Below, in pieces: positions 38,560-49,997 of a stretch of 64,000 bases of DNA. Source of the DNA: Psilocybe azurescens (Eukaryota; Basidiomycota; Agaricomycetes; Agaricales; Agrocybaceae); NCBI GenBank assembly GCA_023853785.1, contig JAJIRX010000602.1, positions 124,001-188,000 on the forward strand. Direction: 5' to 3'. The translations under genes were made by a program, and so were the position numbers. Below the pieces are notes generated by a model. That model saw nothing but the letters and a program-made list of their open reading frames with translations. It ran no database searches and had not been told where the DNA came from. The first letter of the stretch is position 1; every line of letters begins with the position of its first letter.

Positions 38560-39008
38560 ATCGCCATTTGATTGAACTCCGACTTCGAAGGCTAAATGTA
38601 CTTGAATGAAAACATCAGTCAAAAATCTCCCGGCGAGAGGTGGAACACAACGATTTGTTTCAGATTCAAACTTGCATTCCTCGATAACAACTCCTTTCAG
38701 ACCATAGCAATATTCCTTACCACTTTCGACACTCATACTGTGAATATCAGTAGAACGATGCAGATGGCAACGTTCACCAGGACTGCCGATGGTTGTTGCA
38801 AAATTGTTTAATCTAGGTCCTGAACGTTCACCAATGGTTGTTGCAAAATTGTTTAGTCTAGGTCCTGAATCATGAAGACGAAAGAACTTTTGACACGTCA
38901 ATATAGCATAGGAATCGTCTAGCCGTTCTCCTATTTGAATTAGGACTCGACTCGTAGCACCATCTCCGGTATATCAGGTAGTTCGTCTCCCATTGATGTA
39001 AAATTGCA
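38560..39008 (-). pseudogene. 5' remnant of the membrane-protein gene (leftmost copy)
   Basis: Read on the minus strand, 39008-38930 (DELPDIPEMVLRVES) aligns with exon 1 of the intact gene at 52580 (LDDMPEMVVESSSPSPG). A stretch about 38880-38700 matches its next exon region (52440-52330). The homologue of the start codon is CTG, and stops interrupt the frame. A segment of about 44 bp is duplicated in tandem at 38772-38868. The copy breaks off near 38560, next to the F-box gene. Confidence 0.6.
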
Positions 39009-39680
39009 GCTCAGGAGTATGCAAATTTTTGGCAAATTCGTATAACGAACTGGACGGATCCTGGAGATGCCTAGTCTCGTCCCCAACCGCTGTAGTGGTT
39101 CTTAACCGGGAAATTGAAGGCTGGATTTCGAGACTAGGAGATGCACATGCTTCCAGAAGAGATATGAAATATGTTTGGTAAATAGTTATATATCCCGAAA
39201 AGGGTATAGCCTTGCTCCAAATTCTTACTCTCGACCGACGATGCATCTATTGTGAGACTGGTAAGTCACAGGTTGAGTTTGCGTACAGCGCTTAATATTG
39301 TCAAAATTCGGTTTCCTTATGGCGTTAATTCATCTTTATATACTTCTTGACTACATTCCAGTGGCTTTCATCCTACTAACATTTTGCCACTGCAGGGTAA
39401 GGGTACAGTAAAAATTTCTTTTACCGTTGGCTATAAGATCGATAGACAGTATAGTATATTGCCCATTCTTTATGAACCATCATGATGTTCTCACAATGAT
39501 CCTCTAGGAAGCCCTTTAAAATCATTGATTATACGCATGCGGGCGTTAATTGAATGACGATTTGGATTTGGAAGCTACGCCTCCTGACCTCACCATCAGC
39601 CTGTATCAATCTCGGACAGTCCCAAAGACCGAGGACATTTGAGAGATAACTTTAACCACTTTATAATGTAGAGTTTCACA

Positions 39681-39776
39681 GGTTTAAAAGCGAGAACTTC
39701 TAGGCATACAATTTCTCAGTGGAATCCCCTTCTACTTCGTCGAGCAAGTCGTACATACTCTTCACTACCCAGCACC
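39681..39776 (+). promoter_or_regulatory. Core promoter and leader of secreted-protein copy 1
   Basis: A TTTAAAAG element at 39683-39690 lies about 90 bp before the ATG and is followed by a CT-rich leader. The same arrangement is kept in front of all four copies (near 43340, 46460 and 48329), including the copy that lost the left part of the unit. This suggests the region after about 39450 is enough for expression. The TATA-like role is inferred. Confidence 0.4.
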
Positions 39777-40276
39777 ATGCGTTTCTCTGTCAATACTATC
39801 TCTGCCATGTTGGCACTGACCGCGTCCGCCGTCTCTGCCGCCCCTGCGGATGCTGCTGCTGCTGTTGTCGATTCGCCCTCTGTCGGTGTGAGTACTTGTT
39901 TTTATCCGATGGGATGTACACCGTTGAATGTAAGCCTAGAACGTGGAGGGCGCGAGTAATGCATTCTGGTACTATGCTCAGCAAAAATGGTTTGGCTGGG
40001 TGTTTAGCCCCAACCAGTGCTATACCTTCGAACTGTTCAGCGCCAACGCCGTCACATATGTTCAAGTTCGGGCCGGGTATACTTGCCAAATTTTCGTGTG
40101 AGCCCAGGACTCCATTTAATATCCACTGTTTTTATAGTAACATAATGTTTTTGTTTTGCAGAGGTCCCTACTGTACCGGAAGGTTTGATCTCATTGTAGG
40201 CGCCGGAGATGGCAATGGCAACGTTCAGTCCTTGACTGTCGCCAATCTCGACAACCTGTCCTGGCGCTGCACTTGA
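39777..40276 (+). CDS. Small secreted cysteine-containing protein, copy 1
   Basis: Three exons (39777-39887, 39940-40097, 40162-40276) encode 127 residues. Residues 1-21 (MRFSVNTISAMLALTASAVSA) are a signal peptide. After an Ala-rich linker, the mature part has four cysteines at 64, 86, 94 and 126. The block YTCQIFVGPYCTGRF and the ending NLDNLSWRC resemble the Cys/Gly pattern of fungal beta/gamma-crystallin-like small secreted proteins; that fold is an inference. The start is fixed by the leader conserved in all copies. Likely extracellular or cell-wall associated. This copy has QQKWFGWVF in exon 2 and YVQVRAGYTCQIF, while the other three have YVAIRAGYTCQVF. The longer unspliced reading frames over the same bases are artefacts. 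Confidence 0.82.
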
Positions 40277-41736
40277 ATGGCAGCAAAGAGTACAGTGCTG
40301 TCCGCTCAAAGTCTTCTGGTATATTGCTCACATGACGAGGTTGATAAGTTGGGAGTTTGGAGAAGATGTGAATCGGGATTAGAAAATACTTGAAAACCCC
40401 ATATATACAGTTGTAGTTGTTGTCCAGGGTGTTAAATGAACCTAGCATTCGGGAATTACCGCCCGCTGAAAGCCCGTCGTCACAGGGCTCACACGGAAAA
40501 TGACAAGACCACGACATATCGATTGAACGACTAACTGGGTTCCCGATGTGTACGATGCGTAAATAAAGAGAAAGTGGGAGGAGTCGGGGATCAAGGACGC
40601 GTGTATGTAGATGTAGAAGATAAGGTAATACAAAAAAGGTGCTGTTGTAAGCTCAGTCCGCATTTAGATGTACACTTTCCATATTTAGTATCTCAGTGTT
40701 ATACGAGGAAACACATAATAACGTCCAGTGAATGTATCAGAAACCATAAAATGTATGATCGTCTGTACCTAAGGTGTACATACAACTGAATGACACAGGA
40801 CCTGACAAGATAGCATTTTCTGACTCTTGTCACGACAACCTCCCTTTAGTTTTTACAAATTACCTCTAGAACGATTGTTTTCGTTCCACCCACCATCCCC
40901 TAACAGTACCTAGTGTAGCGAGTCAAAATTTGCTTAGTTTCTTCATAGTTTGGCTGTTAACCAGTTGCTGGCCTTACCCTGGACTCAGGCTCCCTTCTTC
41001 AGAAGGTCTTCCTCGGGCTGAAGTTTCAGATCTCAATGGGCTGATTCTCCGAGCCCAACCGACATGTGACTTGGGATTTACCAATGCGATCGTATATCCA
41101 TTCTACACCGTGAACGTGTCGTATAGGACGCGTTCGTTTCACGGGCCTGACGGCGCCGATGAGGGACCTTGAAGTTGAAGGACTCGAGCCTGCCACCGTG
41201 GCGGACTGCCACGAAAACCGAATTATTCGACCTTTTCTTTTCTTAATTCTAACTGGTCAGGTATCTAAATCACACTCGAAGATATTTAATTAACCCTGAC
41301 TTCATAGCAGTCAGCCAAATTATCTTATTTCGATTCGAACTGTACAGGGTAGTTTCGACTCACGCAAACCAGACACAGAAAAATTAACAAGAAAAGACCG
41401 TATCACGCTCTAGGTAGCCCTCAGCGACATCAACAGTGTGCTTGACATGCCGCTGTGCTGGGCATCTCGAGTACTGACAACTCGAGCGTTGTGTCGTCAC
41501 AGCACGAGTCGAAAAATTAAAATTTCCCCGCCGGCTAAAGCTGGGACAGACACATAACACAATTTATTTCATATTTCAAACTTGCATTTCATGGATAACA
41601 ATCTTCTCGAAGCTCTTCTAGTCCGCCGGGTCCATCTGCAGCTCAAACTCCTGAGCGTCGTCCCCGGATCCACGTCGGGATCCAGCCCCACCTATTCCCA
41701 GCCCGTGCATGCCTTTCAGGCCCGTACCCATGTCCT

Positions 41737-42278
41737 AGGACCCCAGTTTATAGCACAAACGGTCTGGTCCAGATCCGGACAAATTTTTTGAATTTTTACA
41801 AAACGGCCAGGAGCCAATCCGGACAGGAATTGGTCAAAACCCAAAACTAGCCAGAACCCGAGACCGGACAGGATTGCCCAAGAGTATAAATACCCTCAGG
41901 TAGCCATCCGGACATGAAAGCTCCGTGGCAGAGTGGTTGGCTGCTGGTTGTTAAGTAGACCCATATACTGCAAGGACAGAAGTTCGAACCTTGCTTGTGT
42001 CCGCCTATACGATTTTTTCTGCTATCTTTTCGTTTTCTCGACGTTCTGAGAGGCCCTGTGCGCTCCTGCCGCCTACCTGTGCCATTTTTAGGCCCCAGAA
42101 CGGCCAAATCTGCGAATCCGGACAAATTTTCGCTGAAAAATACCCGCATCCGACAACCCGGACAAATTCCAAATTTTGAGGGCAGGCCAGGTACAATCCG
42201 GACAAAACCTGCCAAATGGCGTCCGGACAAAAACCCCATTTTCGGGATCAGAGCGTTTGTGCTATAAACCGGGGTCCT
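41737..42278. mobile_element. Non-autonomous DNA transposon (hAT-like MITE), 542 bp
   Basis: The left end AGGACCCCAGTTTATAGCAC (41737) is the inverted complement of the right end, ending ATAAACCGGGGTCCT (42278). The inverted repeats are 25 bp with one mismatch. A perfect 8-bp target duplication, CATGTCCT, flanks it at 41729-41736 and 42279-42286. Units 2 and 4 carry the uninterrupted site, which proves insertion. Eight CCGGACA motifs, all in the same orientation, sit four near each end: 41774, 41818, 41863, 41907 and 42117, 42157, 42197, 42222. There is no transposase frame. The 8-bp duplication suits hAT elements, but the family is inferred from that size alone. Confidence 0.9.
41919..42004 (+). 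other. tRNA-like sequence in the transposon core
   Basis: TGGCAGAGTGG at 41926-41936 is a perfect A-box match, and GCAG/CTGC can pair as a D-stem around an AGTGGTTGG loop. AGTTCGAACC at 41981-41990 is a B-box-like sequence. A GTTAA occurs where an Asn anticodon loop might lie. The anticodon and acceptor stems do not close and the T-stem is only partial, so this is a tRNA-derived relic rather than a working tRNA. Confidence 0.5.
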
Positions 42279-43431
42279 CATGTCCTTCGAATCGACACGC
42301 TCCATCGAGCTCCTGCTCCGCAACTGCCTCCGACTCCGACTCCTTTCCACATCCTCTTCTCTACGCCGAACACGCGCCGAACACGCGCCGGACTAGCCTT
42401 CTCCCTCTCCCGTCCCCGGCGCTCCACGACCTTCTCGTCTCTACGCTTCCATATCTTCCCTCGCGCCGCACTGGCAATCATGCCATCATCCGGTAAATGT
42501 AAACGATCACCCCGCCTACTCGAACTCGACCCCGCCTGGATCAGCGCGCGCTGTTTTGACACGTCAATATAGCATAGGGATCGTCTAGCCATTCTCCTAC
42601 TTAAATTAGGACTCAACTCGTAGCACCATCTTCGGTATATCACGTAGTTCGTCTCCCATTGACGTAAAATTGCAGCTCAGGAGTATGCAAATTCTTGGCA
42701 ATTCGTATAGCGAACTGGACGGATCCTGGAGATGCCCAGTCTCGTCCCCAACCGGTGTTGTGGTTCTTAACCGGGAAATTGAAGGCTGATTTCGAGACTA
42801 GGAGATGCTTCCAGAAGAGATATGAAATATGTTTGTAAATAGTTATATATCCCGAAAAGGGTATAGCCTTGCTCCAAATTCTTACTCTCGATCGACGATG
42901 CATCTATTGTGAGACTGGTAAGTCACAGGCTGAGTTTGCGTACAGCGCTTAAATATTGTCAAAAATCGGTTTCCTTATGGCGTTAATTCATCTTTATATA
43001 CTTCTTAAGTACATTCCAGTGGCTTTCATCCTACTAATATTTTGCCACAGGGTAAGGGTACAGTAAAAATTTCTTTTACCGTTGGCTATAAGATCGATAG
43101 ACAGTATAGTATATTGCCCATTCTTTATGAACCATCATGATGTTCTCACAATGATCCTCTAGGAAGCCCTTTAAAATCATTGATTATACGCATGCGGGCG
43201 TTAATTGAATGACGATTTGGATTTGGAAGCTACGCCTCCTGACCTCACCATCAGGCTGTATCAATCTCGGACAGTCCCAAAGACCGAGGACATTTGAGAG
43301 ATAACTTTAACCACTTTATAATATAGAGTTTCACAGGTTTAAAAGCGAGAACTTCTAGGCATATAATTTCTCAGTGGAATCCCCTTCTACTTCGTCGAGC
43401 AAGTCGTACATACTCTTCACTACCCAGCACC

Positions 43432-43930
43432 ATGCGTTTCTCTGTCAATACTATCTCTGCCATGTTGGCACTGACCGCGTCCGCCGTCTCTGCCGCCCCT
43501 GCGGATGCTGCTGCTGCTGTTGTCGATTCGCCCTCTGTCGGTGTGAGTACTTGTTTCTATTCGATGGGATGTACACCGTTGAATGTAAGCCTAGAACGTG
43601 GAGGGCGCGAGTAATGCATTCTGGTACTATGCTCAGCAAAAATGGTTTAGCTGGGTGTTTAGCCCCAACCAGTGCTATACCTTCGAACTGTTCAGCGCCA
43701 ACGCCGTCACATATGTTGCAATTCGGGCCGGGTATACTTGCCAAGTTTTCGTGTGAGCCCAGGACTCTATTTAATATCCACTGTTTTTATAATAACATAA
43801 TGTTTTGTTTTGCAGAGGTCCCTACTGTACCGGAAGGTTTGATCTCATTGTAGGCGCCGGAGATGGCAATGGCAACGTTCAGTCCTTGACTGTCGCCAAT
43901 CTCGACAACCTGTCCTGGCGCTGCTCTTGA
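43432..43930 (+). CDS. Small secreted cysteine-containing protein, copy 2
   Basis: Same three-exon structure as copy 1: exon 1 43432-43542, then 43595 onward, with the last exon ending at 43930. The product is 127 residues with identical signal peptide and cysteine positions. Differences from copy 1 include QQKWFSWVF (Gly to Ser), YVAIRAGYTCQVF in place of YVQVRAGYTCQIF, and C-terminal Ser for Thr. Splice sites GTGAGT/CCTAG and GTGAGC/TTGCAG are kept. The gene is intact and probably functional. Confidence 0.82.
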
Positions 43931-45251
43931 ATGGCAGCAAAGAGTACAGTGCTGTCCGCTCAAAGTCTTTTGGTATATTGCTCACATGACGAGGTTGATA
44001 AGTTGGGAGTTTGGAGAAGATGTGAATCGGGATTAGAAAATACTTGAAAACCCTATATATACAGTTGTAGTTCTTTTGTTCAGGGTGTTAAATGAATCTA
44101 GCATCCGGGAATTACCGCCCGCTGAAAGCCCGTCGTCACAGGGCTCACTGAGAGCCGCGCGGAAAATGACAAGACCACGATATATCGATTGAACGACTAA
44201 CTGGGTTATAGATGTGTACGATGCGTAAATAAAGAGAAAGCGGGAAGACTCGTGGATCAAGGACACATGTATGTAGATGTAGAAGATAAGATAATACGAA
44301 AAATGGGCTGTTGTAAGCTCAGTCCGCATTTAGATGTACACTTTCCATATTTAGTTCCTTAGTGTTATAAGAGGAAACACATAAATAACGTCCAGTGAAT
44401 GTATCAGAAGCCATATATTTATATGATCGTCTGTACCTAAGACGTACAAACGACCGAATGATCCAAGATCTGACAAGATAGCGTTTTCCGACTCTTGTCG
44501 CGACAACCTCCCTTTAGTCTTTACAAATTACCTCTAGAACGATTTTTTCGTGCCACCCACCATCCCCTAACAGTACCTAGTGTAGCAAGTCAAATTTTGC
44601 TCAGTTTCTTCATAGTTTGGCTGTTAACCAGTTGCTCTGGCCTTACCCTGGACTCAGGCTCCCTTCTTCAGAAGGTCTTCCTCGGGCTGAAGTTGCAGAG
44701 ATCCCGATGTTGGGCTGACTCTCCGAGCCCAACCGACATGTGACTTGGGATTTACCAATGCGATCGTATATCCATTCTACACCGTGAACGTGTCGTATAG
44801 GACGCGTTCGTTTTACGGGCTGACGGCGCCGATGAGGGACCTTGAAGTTGAAGGACTCGAGCCTGCCACCGTGACGGACTGCCACGAAAACCGAATTGTT
44901 CGACCTTTTCTTTTCTTAATTCTAACTGGTCAGGTATCTAAATCACACTCGAATATTTTAATTAACCCTGGCTTCATAGCAGTCAGCCAAATTATCTTAT
45001 TTCGATTCGAACTGTACACGGTAGTTTTGACTCACGCAAGCGGCAAATCAGACACAGAAAAATCAATAAAAAGACCGTATCACGCTCTAGGTAGCCCTCA
45101 GCGACATCAACAGTGTGCTTTACATGCCGCTGTGCTGGGCACCTCGAGTACTGACAACTCGAGCGTTGTGTCGTCACAGCACGAGTCAAAAATTAAAATT
45201 TCCCCGCCAGCAAAAGCTGGGACAGACACATAACACAATTTATTTCATATT

Positions 45252-45791
45252 TCAAACTTGCATTTCATGGATAACAATCTCCTCAAAGCTCTTTGAGTTC
45301 ACCGGGTCCATCTGCAGCTCAAACTCCTGAGTGTCTTCCCCGGATCCACATCGGGATCCAGCCCCACCTATTCCCAGCCCGTGCATGCCTTTCAGGCCCG
45401 TACCCATGTCCTTCGAATCGACACGCTCCATCGAGATCCTGCTCCGCAACTGCCTCCGACTCCGACTCCTCTCTATATCCTCGTCTCTACGCCGAACACG
45501 CGCCGGACTAGCCTTCTCCCTCTCCCGTCCCCGGCGCTCCACGACCTCCTCGTCTCTACGCTTCCACATCTTCCCTCGCGTCGCACTGGTGATCATGCTA
45601 TCGTCCGGTAAATGTAAACGATCACCCCACTTACTCAAACTCGACCCCGCCTGGATCAGCGCGCCCGCCGTTTTGACACGCCAATATAGCATAGGAATCG
45701 TCTAGCCATTCTCCTACTTGAATTAGGACTCGACTCGTAGCACCATCTCCGGTATATCACGTAGTTCGTCTCCCATTGATGTAAAATTGCA
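45252..45791 (-). pseudogene. Internally deleted membrane-protein gene remnant (between units 2 and 3)
   Basis: It has the same exon-1-to-tail fusion as the remnant between units 1 and 2, joined at CCGTTTTGACACG (45668-45680). The tail keeps an open frame: ALIQAGSSLSKWGDRLHLPDD, KRRDEEVVERRGREREKASP, SRSRRQLRSRISMERVDSKD, ending EEIVIHEMQV. It therefore shows the original reading frame of the tail. There is no transposon here; the empty site lies at about 45408. Confidence 0.75.
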
Positions 45792-46553
45792 GCTCAGGAG
45801 TATGCAAATTTTTGGAAAATTCGTATAACGAACTGGACGGATCCTGGAGATGCCTAGTCTCGTCCCCAACCGTTGTAGTGTTCTTAACCGGACAATTGAA
45901 GGCTGGATTCGACACTAGGAGATGCACATGCTTCCAGAAGAGATATGAAATATGTTGGTAAATAGTTATATATCCCGAAAAGGGTATAGCCTTGCTCCAA
46001 ATTCTTACTCTCGACCGACGATGCATCTATTGTGAGATGGTAAGTCACAGGCTGAGTTTGCGTACAGCGCTTAAATATTGTCAAAATCGGTTTCCTTATG
46101 GCGTTAATTCATCTTTATATACTTCTTAAGTACATTCCAGTGGCTTTGATCCTATTAATATTTTTGCCACAGGGTAAGGGTACAGTAAAAATTTCTTTTA
46201 CCGTTGGCTATAAGATCGATAGACAGTATAGTATATTGCCCATTCTTTATGAACCATCATGATGTTCTCACAATGATCCTCTAGGAAGCCCTTTAAAATC
46301 ATTGATTATACGCATGCGAGCGTTAATTGAATGACGATTTGGATTTGGAAGCTACGCCTACCGACCTCACCATCAGGCTGTATCAATCTCGGACAGTCCC
46401 AAAGACCGAGGACATTTGACAGATAACTTTAACTACTTTATAATGCAGAGTTTCACAGGTTTAAAAGCGAGAACTTCTAGGCATACAATTTCTCAGTGGA
46501 ATCCCCTTCTACTTCGCCGAGCAAGTCGTACATACTCTTCACTGCCCATCATC

Positions 46554-47052
46554 ATGCGTTTCTCTGTCAATACTATCTTTGCCATGTTGGCACTGACCGC
46601 GTCCGCCGTCTCTGCCGCCCCTGCGGTTGCTGCTGCTGCTGATATCGATTCGCCCTCTGTCGGTGTGAGTACTTGTTTCTATCCGATGGGATGTACGCCG
46701 TTGAATGTAAGCCTAGAACGTGGAGGGCGCAAGCAATGCATTCTGGTACTTTGCTCAACAAACTTGGTTTGACCGGGTGTTTAGCCCCAACCAGTGCTAC
46801 ACCTTCGAACTGTTCAGCGCCAACGCCGTCACATATGTTGCAATTCGGGCCGGGTATACTTGCCAAGTTTTCGTGTGAGCCCAGGACTCCATTTAATATC
46901 CACTGTTTTTATAATAACATAATGTTTTGTTTTGCAGAGGTCCCTACTGTACCGGAAATTTTGATCTCATTGTAGGCGCCGGAGATGGCAATGGCAACGT
47001 TCGGTCCTTATCTGTCGCCAATCTCGACAACCTGTCCTGGCGCTGCTCTTGA
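46554..47052 (+). CDS. Small secreted cysteine-containing protein, copy 3
   Basis: Three exons, 127 residues, signal peptide MRFSVNTIFAMLALTASAVSA. Changes relative to copies 1-2 cluster in the mature part: AVAAAADIDSPSVG in the linker, WYFAQQTWFDRVF in exon 2, GNFDLIVG for GRFDLIVG, and NVRSLSVANL. Cysteines and splice sites are conserved. It is closest to copy 4. Confidence 0.82.
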
Positions 47053-48096
47053 ATGGCGGCAAAGAGTACAGTGCTGTCCGCTCAAAGTCTTCTGGTATAT
47101 TGTTCACATGACGAGGTTGATAAGTTGGGAGTTTGGAGAAGATGTGAATCGGGATTAGAAAATACTCGAAAACCCCATATATACAGTTGTAGTTCTGTTG
47201 TTCAAGGTGTTAAATGAACCTAGCATCCGGGAATTACCGCCCGCTGAAATCTTGTCGTCACAGGGCTTGAACGACTAACTGGATTACAGATGTGTATGAT
47301 GCGTAAATAAAGAGAAAGCGGGAGGAGTCGGGGATCAAGGACGCGTGTATGTAGATGTAGAAGATAAGGTAATACAAAAAAGGGCTGTTGTAAGCTCAGT
47401 CCGCATTTAGATGTACACTTTCCATATTTAGTATCTCAGTGTTATACGAGGAAACACATAATAACGTCCAGTGAATGTATCAGAAGCCATAAAATGTATG
47501 ATCGTCTGTACCTAAGATGTACATACAGCTGAATGACGCAGGACCTGACAAGATAGCGTTTTCTGACTCTTGTCGCGACAACCTCCCTTTAGTTTTTACA
47601 AATTAGTACCTCTAGAACGATTGTTTTCGTTTCACCCACCATCCCCTAACAGTACCTAGTGTAGCAAGTCAAATTTTGCTCAGTTCTTCCATAGTTTGGC
47701 TGTTAACCAGTTGCTCTGGCCTTACCCTGGACTCAGGCTCCCTTCTTCAGAAGGTCTTCCTCGGGCTGAAGTTTCAGATCTCAATGGGCTGACTCTCCGA
47801 GCCCAACCGACATGTGACTTGGGATTTACCAATGCGATTGTATATCCATTCTACACCGTGAGCGTGTCGTATAGGACGCGTTCGTTTCACGAGCCTGACG
47901 GCGCCGATGAGGGACCTTGAAGTTGAAGGACTCGAGCCTGCCACCGTGACGGACTGCCACGAAAACCGAATTGTTCGACCTTTTCTTTTCTTAATCCTAA
48001 CTGGTCAGGTATCTAAATCACACCCGAAGATATTTAATTAACCCTGGCTTCATAGCAGTCAGCCAAATTATCTTATTTCGATTCGAACTGTACACG

Positions 48097-48101
48097 GTAG
48101 T
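48097..48101. other. Deletion junction between units 3 and 4
   Basis: Sequence that in units 1 and 2 reads GTAGTTTTGACTC or a close variant joins directly to TAGTATATTGCCC from further right in the next unit. A four-base TAGT microhomology is shared by both parents. The deletion removed the membrane-gene tail remnant and the left 560 bp of unit 4. Confidence 0.6.
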
Positions 48102-48422
48102 ATATTGCCCATTCTTTATGAACCATCATGATGTTCTCACAATGATCCTCTAGGAAGCCCTTTAAAATCATTGATTATACGCATGCGGCCGTTCATTGAA
48201 TGACGATTTGGATTTGGAAGCTACGCCTCCTGACCTCACCATCAGGCTGTATCAATCTCGGACAGTCCCAAAGACCGAGGCCATTTGAGAGATAACTTTA
48301 ACTACTTTATAATGTAGAGTTTCACAGGTTTAAAAGCGAGCATTTCTAGGCATACAATTTCTCAGTGGAATCCCCTTCTACTTCGTCGAGCAAGTCGTAC
48401 ATACTCTTCACTGCCCATCATC

Positions 48423-48921
48423 ATGCGTTTCTCTGTCAATACTGTCTTTGCCATGTTGGCACTGACCGCGTCCGCCGTCTCTGCCGCCCCTGCGGATGCT
48501 GCTGCTGCTGATATCGATTCGCCCTCTGTCGGTGTGAGTACTTGTTTCTATCCGATGGGATGTACGCCGTTGAATGTAAGCCTAGAACGTGGAGGGCGCA
48601 AGCAATGCATTCTGGTACTTTGCTCAACAAACTTGGTTTGACCGGGTGTTTAGCCCCAACCAGTGCTATACCTTCGAACTGTTCAGCGCCAACGCCGTCA
48701 CATATGTTGCAATTCGGGCCGGGTATACTTGCCAAGTTTTCGTGTGAGCCCAGGACTCCATTTAATATCCACTGTTTTTATAATAACATGATGTTTTGTT
48801 TTGCAGAGGTCCCTACTGTACCGGAAGGTTTGATCTCATTGTAGGCGCCGGAGAAGGCAATGGAAACACTCAGCCCTTATCTGTCGCCAATCTCGACAAC
48901 CTGTCCTGGCGCTGCACTTGA
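48423..48921 (+). CDS. Small secreted cysteine-containing protein, copy 4
   Basis: Three exons, 127 residues, intact. It shares WYFAQQTWFDRVF and the ADIDSPSVG linker with copy 3 but differs in the C-terminal part (GAGEGNGNTQPLSVANL, ending SWRCT). It lies convergent to the intact membrane-protein gene and so shows the ancestral two-gene arrangement. Copies 3 and 4 probably arose from a later duplication than the split from copies 1 and 2. Confidence 0.82.
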
Positions 48922-49997
48922 ATGGCGGCAAAGAGTACAGTGCTGTCCGCTCAAAGTCTTTTGGTATATTGTTCACATGACGAGGTTGATAAGTTGGGAG
49001 TTTGGAGAAGATGTGAATCGGGATTAGAAAATACTTGAAAACCCCATATATACAGTTGTAGTTCTGTTGTTCAGGGTGTTAAATGAACCTAGCATCCGGG
49101 AATTACCGCCCGCTGAAAGCTTGTCGTCACAGGGCTTGAACGACTAACTGGATTACAGATGTGTATGATGCGTAAATAAAGAAAAAGCGGGAGGAGTCGG
49201 GGATCAAGGACACAACTGAATGACACAGGACCTGACAAGATAGCGTTTTCTGACTCTTGTCGCGACAACCTCCCTTTAGTCTTTTACAAAATTACCTCTA
49301 GAACGATTGTTTTTCGTTCCACCCACCATCCCCTAACAGTACCTAGTGTAGTAGGTCAATTTTGCTCAGTTTCGCCATAGTCTGACTGTTAACCAGTTGC
49401 TCTGACCTTACCCTGGACTCAGGCTCCCTCTCATTCAGATGGTCCTCCCCAGGCTGAAGTTTCAGAGATCTTAATGTTGGGCTGACTCTCCGGGCCCAAT
49501 CGACATATAAATTGAGATTTACTAATGCGATTGTACATTAATTCTACATCATGAACGTGTCGTGTCGGACGCGTTCGTTGCACAGGCCTGACGGTGCCGA
49601 TGAAGGACCTTAAAGTTGAGGGATTCCGAGCCTGCCACGGAATCCGGATTGCTTGACCTTTCCTCTAACCGATCAGATATCTGAATAACACTCGAAGATA
49701 TTTGATTAACCTTGGCTTCATAGCAGTCAGCCAAGTTATCTTATTTCGATTCCAGCCGTACATCTGGGTGGTTTTGACTCACGCAAACCATCACAGACAC
49801 AGAAAATCCACAAGACAAGACCGTATCACGCTCTAGGTAGCCCTCAGCGACATCAACAATGTGATTGACATGCCGCTGCGTTGGGCACCCTCGGGAAATG
49901 ACAGCACGAGTCGAAAAATTAAAATTCCCCGGCGCAAGTTGGGGGACAAACACACCAAAAAAAAAACAGAAAAATGAACACAATGTTATTTCATATC

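Larger units (their letters stand above)
41576..42673 (-). pseudogene. Internally deleted membrane-protein gene remnant (between units 1 and 2)
   Basis: On the minus strand the 5' part (42673 to about 42554) matches exon 1 and its flank of the intact gene. It then jumps at TGTTTTGACACG into the tail exon (ALIQAGSSSSRRGDRLHLPDD, RGREREKASPARVRR). Every transmembrane segment is missing. The homologue of the start codon is CTG and stops follow exon 1. A 542-bp transposon interrupts the tail at 41737-42278. Confidence 0.75.

Noticed and set aside
38974..39246. Repeated minus-strand frame beginning MHRRSRVRIWSK
   Set aside because: Its frame shifts between units (39246, 42903, 46026), and it overlaps the promoter and exon-1 remnant of the membrane gene, so it is not conserved as protein.
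39796..40089. 97-residue minus-strand open frame repeated in every unit
   Set aside because: It is antisense to the secreted-protein exons and recurs only because the units are duplicated. Substitutions between copies follow the sense frame.
39719..40276. 185-residue open frame on + over secreted-protein copy 1
   Set aside because: It reads through both introns in another frame. The spliced 127-residue model keeps conserved splice sites and frame in all four copies.
41919..42004. Functional tRNA-Asn gene
   Set aside because: A and B boxes are present, but the acceptor and anticodon stems do not pair. Kept only as a tRNA-like relic.
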